Of a stretch of 64,000 nucleotides of DNA, positions 55,254-64,000 are shown piece after piece. Each line of letters starts with the position of its first letter. Positions within the stretch are counted from its first letter, which is position 1. The stretch is taken from the NCBI RefSeq assembly GCF_030272615.1, contig NC_081411.1, positions 836,120,136 to 836,184,135 of the forward strand, read 5' to 3'. The position numbers and the translations under genes are program-made. This stretch comes from Cryptomeria japonica. Its lineage: Eukaryota; Streptophyta; Pinopsida; Cupressales; Cupressaceae. Below the pieces are notes generated by a model that worked only from the letters and a program-made list of their open reading frames with translations, did not search any database and was not told the origin of the DNA.

Positions 55254-55671
55254 TCAAGTTAAGTGAAAGCATCAATTCGATGACTCTATCGAATATCTTT
55301 TCAGGATTTGATGTTGATTTACACACTTTAGGATGTTTTCTAAAGGTGTACAGGAAATAATATAGGAAACAATACAGGGAACATGAATTGAATACAAAAT
55401 GCTCTGACCGAGACTGTATTGACACATTACAGCAGGAATTCACTTCATACATGAAGAAATTATGTTTTAGTTCTTTACTTTTTGGTATTGTTGTCAAAGG
55501 GGGAGAAAACTGAGAAAGGGGAGAAGACTGAAGACTGATTGAAAAGACTAAAGAAAATAGGAGAAGTCTAATGTATGGGGGAGAGCATTTCAGCATTTCA
55601 AAATCATAGCAATCCGAATCTTTTTTAAGGTCAAATCAATTGGTTTTGCCATCAATGCCAAAGGGGGAGAT
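55254..55671 (+). other. E 3' UTR and polypurine tract
   Basis: There is no gene. GGGGGAGA tracts recur (about 55498, 55577), and AAAGGGGGAGAT at 55660-55671 immediately precedes the 3' LTR. Confidence 0.8.
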
Positions 55672-57205
55672 TGTTAGCATTTGGCATTATAACAGACAAT
55701 GGAAGATTGTTGGCATTTCAATAAGGATATTGAGAAGGTTGTTGATGATTATGGATATAACTGATTAAGGATGTTTACTGTCTTGATATTATTATTTTGT
55801 CATTGATGTCAAGAAATTGGTTTTCTAATTCAATATGATGTTGCTATATCTTGAGAAGTATGATTTGAAGAATATAAAGATGTCGGTAAAAGGCACAGAA
55901 AGAATATGATGAATAAGGGGATGAATAATGTATTCAATGGGCAACTATTACCAAGTTAGACAATGATAAGATCATGATGTTTAGATTGTTTTAACATCAT
56001 ACATATATTTTAAATTGTAAGGTTAATACTATACTATGTTACCAAGCAAAGAACCTAGTTGGTAAACCCTAAGGAACCTAGTCAGTAAACCCTAAGGTTA
56101 TCGCTATCGATTAATGAAGTTAGAATGTCTACCGAGTGAAGTTTAGTATTTACTAAGTTTTAACCGAGCTATAATAGAATACATTAAATGGTTACATGCG
56201 TTATTTAATAAAGGAAGCTGATGAGTTGGAACTGATTAAATGATTGGTATGCCGTAAATGAAGTTTGTTAATGAATCTATGGAAAAGGAAAATCGGCATG
56301 GAGATCTATAGTTTAGATTGAACCGCAATACCCTAGCACAAGTTCCAATAAATATATGCAAGTTCCAAGGCAGGGTAAAATGTTTTTAGATCAAAGGATA
56401 CATTGAACCTAGTCAAAGTTTGAAGATTTGATGGCTATGATTGATCATGGGAAATGTGATCAAGGAGATTAAGCAGTTAGCTAATTGTTTATAAATAGGG
56501 AACTATTGATAAACAATGTATGCGGGAAAATGTATGCACAGGGATGCTACATAGTGATTACCGAGCATAGAAGCTTGAAGACCTGTTTGATTAACAGAGT
56601 ATAGAAGCCCAACAGATGGACAAAATTAGTTCTATGTCTAGATTGTATTGAGCAAATAAGAATTTGCTTTAGCATTTTAGATGTGAAGTTGCAAATAGAT
56701 TTTTATTACTGTTATTTTGTGAAAGTGACAGAAAATCTCTTAACCGAGTGGACTTAACAGTCTTATTTGTAAAACCCTCTAGCAAGGTGACATTTTGATT
56801 GAGTGTTTGAAATCCTTTAACAAGGTCACTTCTAACAAAGTGAAGATCCTAACAGATCTGAGGGAAATCCCTTAACTGGGTCACATCTAGCAATGTGTTT
56901 GTAATCTTTAAATGGATTTTCTTTTAATCGAGCATACTCTAGAAGAGTATATTTTTTAGTGGGTCTGAAATCCCATAGTGGTTTTTCCCTATTTGGGTTT
57001 CCACGTTAAATCTAGTGTTATGAGGCTATGATGTTTATATGCTTTTGAGTTTGCATGTTTAGCAGTTTTGGTTATATTCCTGAAGTATATGTTACCGAGG
57101 TTGAATCTGATGTTTTTATGGAAGATTAAGTTTGTATGATTCACCCCCCCCCTCTCATCTTGTTGGCTATTGGATCTGTACTTATATTAAGTATCAGAAC
57201 TATCA
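55672..57205 (+). repeat. 3' LTR of E
   Basis: It begins TGTTAGCATTTGGCATTAT and ends AGAACTATCA. It matches the split 5' LTR and is followed by the CTTCT duplication. Confidence 0.9.
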
Positions 57206-57210
57206 CTTCT
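57206..57210 (+). repeat. Right TSD of E (CTTCT)
   Basis: It is identical to 38507-38511. Confidence 0.85.
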
Positions 57211-58098
57211 AGGTTCTTCTCTTAGTCTACCATGTCTATCAGGGCATCTTGAAGCCATATGACCAATCTTATTGCAGTTAAAACAATTAAAGGGTGCTTT
57301 ACCTTCATACTTACTTCCAACTGGACCTTTAGGCATTTTCCTTACAAATAGTGCTTCAAGTTTTTCATTTTCTTTCCTGCTTTCTTCAAGTTCTCTTATA
57401 TAAAAGGATTTCCAATCATATTTGTCAAATGATGGTGTAGATGATGTTGATGCTTTAAAGGCTAAATCTGTCTTTATAGTAGCAACAGGACCAAATTCTT
57501 CAATTTCAAAAGCTGAAAGTTTTCCAAATAATGTATCCCTAGTTACTGATGTATTAAGCATTGTTCTTAACTCATTTATAGTAGTGACTTTCATTTTATA
57601 TGTCGGTGGAAATCCTCTTAAAACTTTTGAAACAATTTCATCCTCACTTAAGGTTCCTCCACAACATTTAATACCCAAAACAATCTCATTTACTCTTTTC
57701 ATAAAAGCATAAATCCTTTCATCTTCTTCCATTTGTAGATGTTCATACCTGACCTGGAAGCTTTCGAGTTTTGCAATTTTGACTGTAGAATCTCCTTCAT
57801 TCATTGTTTCCAAATGATCCCAAATATCTTTAGTAGTAGACCTATTCGATAGTCCCATGATTTGTTGATCAGATAATGCGCTCAAAAGTGCTTCTCTTGC
57901 TTTGCAATCATTTTCCTCATCTTTAGTTAAGTTGGGTGGATTGGGCTAACTCTGAGTAGGAGTAGTATAACCATTCTTTGTAACATCCCAGATGTCCTTC
58001 CCAATGCAATTTAAATGTGTCTCCATTCTGATCTTCCATATGCCATAGTTGGTTCCATCAAGTTTAGGACTGTCCTTCCTGAAATAGTTAGTAGACAT
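57206..58098 (-). pseudogene. gag: Element B copia gag (minus strand)
   Basis: The ATG at 58098 begins MSTNYFRKDSPKLDGTNYGI (DUF4219-like start). A TAG near 57947 interrupts it, and the frame 57885-57187 continues with ALSDQQIMGLSNRSTTKDIW, YEHLQMEEDERIYAFMKRVN and SKVLRGFPPTYKMKVTTINE (UBN2-like). A complete zinc knuckle, CFNCNKIGHMASRC, follows. At 57206 E interrupts it. Removing E and one CTTCT copy brings the frame to 38511, where B continues. It is a separate copia family from A, D and E, with different gag and LTR sequences. Confidence 0.85.
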
Positions 58099-58140
58099 TG
58101 GATCTCCTCAAGCTATTAAACTTCTACAAAAGAGGACTAA

Positions 58141-58152
58141 GCTCTGATACCA
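58141..58152 (-). promoter_or_regulatory. Primer-binding site of B
   Basis: TGGTATCAGAGC on the minus strand lies 2 bp inside the LTR. Confidence 0.9.
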
Positions 58153-58154
58153 AT

Positions 58155-59109
58155 TATTAGGTCCCAGAGACAACTAAGAGGGGGGGTGAATTAGTTGTCT
58201 AATAAATTCAAACCAAAAATAACTTAACCAACTTAATGCTTAATACCGGTAAACTAGTCTAATATACAAAAAGAAACAAAAAAGAAAAAGTCATCCACAA
58301 CACATAACACCAATATTCGTATGTGGAAACCCTGTAAGGGGAAAAACCATGGTGGGAAACCTTACCCACAATCAGATGATACTACTGCAGATAGTAAGTG
58401 TATACAAATGGGGTCTGCACATGCAGAAAGGCCAAGCGCCTAGAGCTCACTGCTCAATCACAAAATGGGAGTCACACTGACTACAGTTGGATTCGATATC
58501 AGTGTAGTTCTGATTGTCTTCTCAAAAACCTTCCTTCAATATTCAAATGGTGTCTGTGTGTATATCTCTGCTTATTCTCGCATATACCTTCACACAATCC
58601 TTTTTCGCATTCTACATATGATCTTACAAATAAGATCTTACATTTATACCATAACCTAAGACCAATTTTAGTAGGTCGGCTCTACAAGATATTACAATAA
58701 AAACATTTTACAAACAATACAATATCCGATGCAATAACCGATTCAACATGTCGGCTTAGTACATTTACAACAATAATTAATCATCTCCATAGTGTTTCGT
58801 GCTGATCTGGAAAAGATAAACATGTCGGTGCATAACCTGGACGTATTTGCCAGTAACATCAAATATGCAAATATGAATATACCAATAACCAATTCTCCAA
58901 GACAAGATGTCCAAATCATGTCTTCAACATTACCAAGTGTTTTCCATGCCATTCAAAGTGTCGGAGGTCATTATATCCTGTCGGTGTACCATATACCGGT
59001 GACTGTGCAAAATTCACTTGCTTGCTGGTGAATGTTTGCTGGATCTCCAAAGTGCTAGAGTTTTAGTAGGTGTTGACATCAATGACAAAACCATACCAAA
59101 ATACCAACA
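58155..59109 (-). repeat. 5' LTR of element B (minus orientation)
   Basis: On the minus strand it starts TGTTGGTATTTTGGTATGG at 59109 and ends near CCTAATA at 58155 (a CA terminus changed to TA). Its first 250 bp match 32063-32312. It contains the GTGTGAATTC-poor, GAGGGGGGGTGAATTAG-type segment on the plus view that is common in these copia LTRs. Confidence 0.85.
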
Positions 59110-59805
59110 GGTTTTGCATTACTTTGTCCAGATCCAGATTGTATTACTTTGTCCAGATCCAGAGGATTCTCCTTTCTCAAATCCAAGTCCTCGCATGTCC
59201 TTTCCATGTCTCTGACTTTCCAGCATCTCATCAAGCCTTTCTGAGATAGCTTTGAATTTGTCTTTGTAATGATTAGTAGTATCAAGTTCATCCCTTAAGG
59301 CAACAATTTGTCTTTCAAGTTCTTGACCATTATTCCTTGACTATGTCAACTCAAGATTCAATTGATCATTCTCATAGATAAGCCTAAAGAATTCACCAAC
59401 TCTTTCCTTCAATGATTATGTCATATTTTTTTCATTTTTATTCCAATCCTCAATTTTCTTAGTCAGCTTCATCACAATGGATTGCATCTCATTCTTCAAT
59501 GTAACATTCTCTCTTTCAAGCTTGTCTACTTCATCAGCTTTACCTTGATTTTCCATGATTTGATCTTCTTTCTCCATCAACGTGTCCATCAATTATTTCC
59601 TTTTGTCTCTTGAAGTGTTCACTTGATCCTTCAAGTCGTTAATGAAATCATTAGCAACATTCAAATTTCTTTTCAAGAAATTGATCTCATTTCTTGCTAT
59701 ATCAAGATCCTCAAGTGACACACTGAGCCATCTCTAAAAACCGAAATCCATTGAGTCAATCTCCTGGATCTTCCTCAAGTGGTTAAGTTTCCTTAGAGGA
59801 AATAT
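59110..59805 (-). pseudogene. Coiled-coil gag-like region of element I (minus strand)
   Basis: On the minus strand the sequence encodes a long heptad-rich protein with a few stops, including EDLDIARNEINFLKRNLNVA, KADEVDKLERENVTLKNEMQ, NNGQELERQIVALRDELDTT and HYKDKFKAISERLDEMLESQ. It starts directly after the primer site of I and ends in a Gly/Ser-rich stretch (GESSGSGQS), where B is inserted. It is not a standard UBN2 gag. With the triple zinc knuckle at 22000-22431 it would make a coiled-coil plus knuckle gag-like protein. A 25-bp tandem repeat lies at 59118-59163. Confidence 0.65.
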
Positions 59806-59817
59806 TCTCTAATACCA
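59806..59817 (-). promoter_or_regulatory. Degenerate primer-binding site of I
   Basis: TGGTATTAGAGA on the minus strand resembles TGGTATCAGAGC with a few changes and follows the LTR of I by 2 bp. Confidence 0.65.
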
Positions 59818-60039
59818 ATTATTGGAATCAGTGATCTACCAGTTAGCAAATTTTTAGACTTAACTTTAAACCACCAGAAGCATAAACATGAAACTGAAAT
59901 GTAGGAACATAAAATAGTCAACCACAAAATCATAACACTAGATTTTGTTGGCATATGTTGAAGCAGTGATAGTGCATGTTGTCATTGATGTCAATACGTG
60001 AACTGACATATGATTTTCAAATAGGTGAACCGGGATGGT

Positions 60040-60850
60040 GTGAATCGGTGTCGAGGTTCGCAGTCTCTATTCAGCTCTAGGGATAGAATGAAGATTTATA
60101 TCAAGAGTTTGGGCACTTAACACTGGAGCTTTGTTGAGAATGGCTATATAATACCCACTGGCACTCTGACCGATGATCAAAAAAGAGAGATTCAAGAAAA
60201 TGGGCAAGTCATGGAAGCCCTTATTAGCACCTCGTCCGATATTGAGTTCATTGATGTACAAGATAAGGACAATCCTAAGGATGTATGGGACACACTAGAA
60301 ACCATTTATGGCGGTGATGAGAATGTCAAGCAGGCTAAGGAAGAAAGCCTCAGAGGAAAATTTGAAGACATGAGGATGGTTGAAGGCGAGACCATTTAGC
60401 AATATGGCATAAGGATCAAGAGCACTAGTGGAGCAATTGATGATGCCACCGTCATCAGTAAAGTTTTGAGATCATTGTTACCAGTCTATCCAGTTAGGGT
60501 TGCCACTATTCAAGAGTTAAGGTCTATCAACAAGACAAAGGTATCTCTAGACTCTATCATTAAAAATTTGACAACATATGAATTGAATAGCTATGATGGC
60601 AATGTTTAGAAGACAGAGTCATCCTCTAGAGCATTTGTTTCCTCCACACCAGTTATGAATCCAAGCCAAGTAGAGACATGGATGATGAGGAGATTCTGAT
60701 GGAGTTTGAAGCTCTTCTTGCCAAGAGACTTTGAAAAGGCACCGGAAAATATAGAGGTAAGCTTCCTCTAAAATGTTTTTCCTATAATAAGATAGGACAT
60801 ATAGATGTTAACTGTCCTAACAATGACAATAAGGATAAACCGGAAAGGTT
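60040..60850 (+). pseudogene. gag: H gag (copia type), broken
   Basis: SSRDRMKIYIKSLGT, ENGYIIPTGTLTDDQKREIQ, DNPKDVWDTLETIYGGDENV and VISKVLRSLLPVYPVRVATI mark the gag core. The clear frame is 60211-60399, with stops at about 60112, 60397 and 60607 and later frameshifts. The knuckle region near 60770-60815 is damaged (CPNNDNKDK remains). Confidence 0.8.
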
Positions 60851-61985
60851 TATAAAGTATAAAGGAGGAGGTAGGAGAAATTTTCTTGTTGTAGTAGATG
60901 AAGGTGTTACCGATGAAGAATCTGAGAATGAAGAGAATGAGGACATAGTGTTTGTAGCTGTAAAGGAAGAGGTATCTGATTAGAAAAACCTTGCCTCTCT
61001 CATTGACAACTCTAATGAGTGGATCATTGATAGCGGGTGTTCTCACCACATGACCGGTGACCAAAGAAAGTTTTTGTCTCTGGAACAATATGATGGAGGT
61101 GTTGTCTGGTTTGGCAACAATGCACCTTGCATGGTGAAAGGAAAAGGATCTATCTCACTGAATGGAAAGAGAAGTGTGGATTATGTCTATTGGGTGGAAG
61201 GCCTTAAGCACAACCTTTTGAGTGTTGCTCAGTTGAATGGCAAAGGACTCATTCTGGAGTTCAAAGGTGGAGTTTGTAGAATAATTGTAAAGAGTGGTGA
61301 ACATATTGGCACCGGTAAGTAGACTAGAGGAAACCTATTTTAGCTGAATGCCAAGATTAGTCAATGCCTGATGGCGAAGTTTGATGACAATTGGATATGG
61401 CATATGAGACTTTGTCATATGAATTTTGATAATATTGTAAAGGTTAGTAGGAGGATTGCCTTTACTGAACAAATCAGAGAATTCTTTATGCAGAGAATGT
61501 CAACTTGGGAAGATGTCTTCCTCAACATTCAAAGGTAAGTCTTTTTCAGTAGAGAACTTACTTGATCTTGTGCATACCAATCTGTGTGGTCCAATGAAAA
61601 CTAGAAGCATTCATGGAGATTGGTATTTCATGATTCTTACCGATGACTTCTCAAGAATGATGTGGGTCACATTCTTGAAAGACAAGTCTAAGGTGTTTGG
61701 AAAGTTCAAATCCTTTAGAGCATTGGTGGAGAAGGAGAGCAACAAAAAAATAAAATGCCTAAGAACCAATCAGGGAGGTGAATTCACTTCTGATGAATTC
61801 AATAAATACTGTGAAGAGAATGACATCAAGAGGCAGTTTTTTGCCCCAAGGAAACCACAACAGAATGGAATAGCAGAAAGGAATAATAGGACTGTAGTTG
61901 AAGTGGCCAAAACTATGCTGATCCAAGGAAAGGTTGCTCACACTTTTGGAGAGAAGCGGTAAGCATTGCAATCTATACTATGAAC
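60850..61985 (+). pseudogene. H protease and partial integrase
   Basis: The protease site WIIDSGCSHHMTGDQRKF (about 61019-61072) is intact. Frame 61050-61322 continues YWVEGLKHNLLSVAQLNGKG. After two stops, WIWHMRLCHMNFDNIVKV leads to frame 61456-61962, with CRECQLGKMSSS, HTNLCGPMKTRS (first DDE Asp changed to Asn), LTDDFSRMMWV, NQGGEFTSDEFN and QQNGIAERNNRTV. A 1-bp loss near 61948 shifts the frame before the truncation point. Confidence 0.8.
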
Positions 61986-62138
61986 CATGGTGGGATTTGA
62001 ACCCACAATATTATTCCACTATGGCCAATAGCAAAAATATATTACAATATAGGGAATTCACAAGCATTCAAGTATACTGCCTAGAGCTCACTGCTCAAAT
62101 ACAATAAGGGCTATAATCCCTAAAAAGCTCATTGCCTT

Positions 62139-62143
62139 AATGA
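62139..62143 (+). repeat. Left TSD of the solo LTR (AATGA)
   Basis: It matches 62949-62953 exactly. Confidence 0.8.
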
Positions 62144-62948
62144 TGTTAGGATTCCCACAGATACTGAGAGGGGGGTGAATCAGTATCTAATCAGTTATAA
62201 TATTTTCTTAACTTAAAACATGTAGAGCATATTAATACAGTGTACCGAAAAGCAGAAAGTATTGCAATAAACAGAGATAAAAACAACCACATGAAAAACA
62301 CACCATAACACAAGGATTTAACAAGGAAACCCAGTGTGGGAAAAACCTCGGTGGGATTTGTGACCCACAAGATTCACTTACTAGCCAATAAGAGAATATT
62401 AATACTACAAGAGGGGCCTACACATGCAGGAAGGCCAACTACCTAGAGCTTACTACTCAAATACAAAATAGGAAGTCTCACTGACTTACAAAATGGATTA
62501 TATAAATCCAGTGTCTTGTACTGCTTCAAAATAGCATCTATAATTCTAGATCCAGTATCGGTTTCTGCTCTGCTTCTTACATTAACCCTTAACCTATAAT
62601 TCTCATAATAGGTCTGCCTTATTTTGCCTAATTACAATCTTTTTTTTTCTTTACAAAATGTTGTACAATGATCTCTCTTATATAAGAGTCATTTTACAAC
62701 TTGCCAAGTCGGCTTACAATGATTTTATAAATAATAAACAAAATATATAAACAATAAAAATCTTGTTGGGCTCTATGCCGGTATGCTTCCTTTCACTATC
62801 AGTGTCGATGATGTGAGTGTCGGTGTAGAGTCTAATCTTGTTAGTGTCGGTGGAATGCCTTGCCGATGTCATAGGATTGTAAGGTTGTTATCAATGACAA
62901 AACCTTCAATCACCTAAAATGTCTCATTGGAGTGTGCATATGCCAATA
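62144..62948 (-). repeat. Solo LTR (copia type, minus orientation), 805 bp
   Basis: The plus view starts TGTTAGGATTCCCACAG and ends CATATGCCAATA (ATGCCAACA with one change). It is flanked by a perfect AATGA duplication and has no interior or second LTR nearby. Solo LTRs form by recombination between the two LTRs of one element. Layout resembles the LTRs of B and I. Confidence 0.8.
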
Positions 62949-62953
62949 AATGA
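62949..62953 (+). repeat. Right TSD of the solo LTR (AATGA)
   Basis: It matches 62139-62143. Confidence 0.8.
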
Positions 62954-63554
62954 TTAATTACAATGATGATTTACAAAAAAGGAACTCCAAAATAGCATCT
63001 AAAATGCTTGTATGAGTTCTAGTTAAGTGCCAAATACATTGACTGAATCGCCTTTACTATTATGCTTTGTTCTACGTTGATCATAGTCTCAATCAACTAC
63101 TAGATCAAGAATGCGTATGTGAAACTATGCCAAAATGGATTCTCAATCACCACTCACTCGCATACAATCATATTCTTCACCAAAAAGATCATCTACATCG
63201 GTCTTATATATCCACAATCACAAAACATATAATTTACCATGTCGGCCTATTAATGTAACATGTAGTCATATGTTGGCTTGGCTAGATCACCAAAACAACA
63301 ATAAGATGATGTCTTTATGTCGTCTCAATCAACCCATACATGATTCATAGCTCTGTAATCACCAAAAAGATTCTAGACCAAAATTGCTTAGTTCCTCTTG
63401 AAATACCAATTAACTGGCTACCGATTGACATCCTCTTCTAAAAATCAAGATTTGTGATTATCGGATTGGAATCTCATGAAGAGTTTCCATAAATGACAAC
63501 CCTAAACCAATAATAAACCATTAGAAGCCACCAGATGAGTGTCAATTGCCAACA

Positions 63555-64000
63555 AACATATTCTTTTGATTTATTGAGATCATGGTCTGGTGTATGGAGT
63601 ATTTCTAGCATGATGACATCTTTCTGTATTGGCTTCAGTGATCCGAGAAGCTTATTTGATCATATCATATGATCCGGTTTGTAGTTTGGTTTTTCTGATC
63701 AATGCTTTTCAGATTTTGGTATTTCCTCTGGTATATTCCAGTGTGATCAGATCTTGAGCTGAGATTTTGGGAGATTTTTGGGGATGTTCTTGTGTATCTT
63801 CATTTTAGATGGTTCATTATTTGGTGCTCCATAGGTTATCTTTTTTCATGATAATTGCCACTATTTGAGTATTCTTGAGGTTTAGATGTTGATTGATGAA
63901 GATTTGATAAGTGGTGTTGGTATGATTGTTATTGATGATTATAATGTGATTTCTGGTGTTTCTTAATTATGTCCTATTTTTTTTACGATCCACATTGATC
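63555..64000. other. Unassigned T-rich flank, no gene seen
   Basis: The sequence beyond the start of the I LTR has no recognisable motif or significant open frame. AACAT (63555-63559) would be the TSD of I if that element inserted here. Confidence 0.4.

Larger units (their letters stand above)
38512..57205 (+). mobile_element. Element E: Ty1/copia retrotransposon, split by element F
   Basis: Its 5' LTR is 38512-38598 plus 49501-50952, its interior 50953-55671 and its 3' LTR 55672-57205. CTTCT flanks both outer ends although they are 18.7 kb apart, because F sits inside the 5' LTR. Gene order is gag, protease, integrase, RT, RNase H, so it is copia. It inserted into the gag of B, and removing it restores the B reading frame. 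It is defective (a frameshift and several stops) but is the most complete element here. Confidence 0.9.
59946..61985 (+). mobile_element. Fragment H: internally deleted copia element
   Basis: It begins with about 90 bp of LTR-like sequence (TGTTGGCATATGTTGAAGC, then TGTCATTGATGTCAA), which runs straight into gag coding sequence near 60030 without primer site or LTR end. It ends inside integrase at 61985, so RT, RNase H and the 3' LTR are missing. Confidence 0.75.
59820..63554 (-). mobile_element. LTR of element I (minus), broken by H and a solo LTR
   Basis: In minus orientation the LTR starts TGTTGGCAATTGACACTC at 63554, continues to 62949, resumes at 62143-61986 and ends at 59945-59820 (CCAATA before the primer site). 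Fragment H occupies 59946-61985 and a solo LTR 62144-62948. The break at 59945 (CATAACACTAGATTT) and the resumption near 61986 line up with one continuous stretch in the related solo LTR, with about 30 bp lost between them. Confidence 0.7.

Noticed and set aside
61986-62010. TGGTGGGATTTGAACCCACA resembles the reverse complement of a tRNA T-arm and acceptor stem.
   Set aside because: The same place in related LTRs (CGGTGGGATTTGTGACCCAC near 62351 and GGTGGGAAACCTTACCCAC near 58351) shows it is part of a copia LTR. No anticodon or D-arm follows.

Overview
The window looks like intergenic DNA from a large, repeat-rich seed-plant genome. A gymnosperm is my best guess, from the style and depth of the nesting and from gag families I associate with conifers, but no sequence here proves it. 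I see no ordinary host gene, no rRNA, no tRNA and no CRISPR array. Almost everything is transposable element: at least seven LTR elements or fragments (named A, B, D, E, F, H, I below), a Ty3-like non-autonomous element (G1), part of a further LTR element (K), a LINE, a short hAT-like DNA transposon and a solo LTR. They sit inside one another, and most boundaries can be fixed by matching target-site duplications (TSDs).

Layout. 1-13065: minus-strand LTR element K, whose LTR starts at 13065 with TGTAGACACC. It is split by a minus-strand LINE (7768-12384, 17-bp TSD). 13066-13197 and 20990-22431: minus-strand remains of an older retroelement, I (zinc knuckles plus a second ORF). They are split by G1 (13198-20989, TSD TATAT), a gag-protease element without reverse transcriptase or integrase. 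22432-28422: plus-strand Ty1/copia element A. 28423-29942: an LTR whose true partner is the inverted LTR at 35510-37001 (element D, TSD AAATG). 29943-32312: 3' half of copia element B, inverted relative to the rest of B. 32313-35509: minus-strand interior of D, with a hAT-like insertion at 34576-35442. 37002-38511: protease-integrase part of B, minus strand. 38512-57205: copia element E (TSD CTTCT), whose 5' LTR is split by F (38599-49500), an element with 4.1-kb LTRs and a 2.6-kb interior. 57206-59109: gag and LTR of B, minus strand. 59110-63554: coiled-coil gag and LTR of I, minus strand, holding copia fragment H and a solo LTR (62144-62948, TSD AATGA). 63555-64000: unassigned.

History. I is the oldest layer. 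B, G1 and K look like insertions into I. D and E inserted into B, F into E, the hAT element into D and the LINE into K. A large inversion then flipped the 3' half of B together with one LTR of D. Nearly all coding regions are broken, often by C-to-T type changes that create stops, as expected for methylated, silenced plant repeats. No element here looks able to move on its own. The best reading frames are the E RT-RNase H (54000-55253), the D gag-protease (33286-34569) and the G1 protease ORF (17735-19057).

The least explained items are the giant-LTR element F with its acidic 318-residue ORF and repeated primer-site-like motifs, the palindrome expanded from one to three copies with a compensatory change in the G1 5' LTR, and an extra acidic ORF downstream of RNase H inside the LINE.
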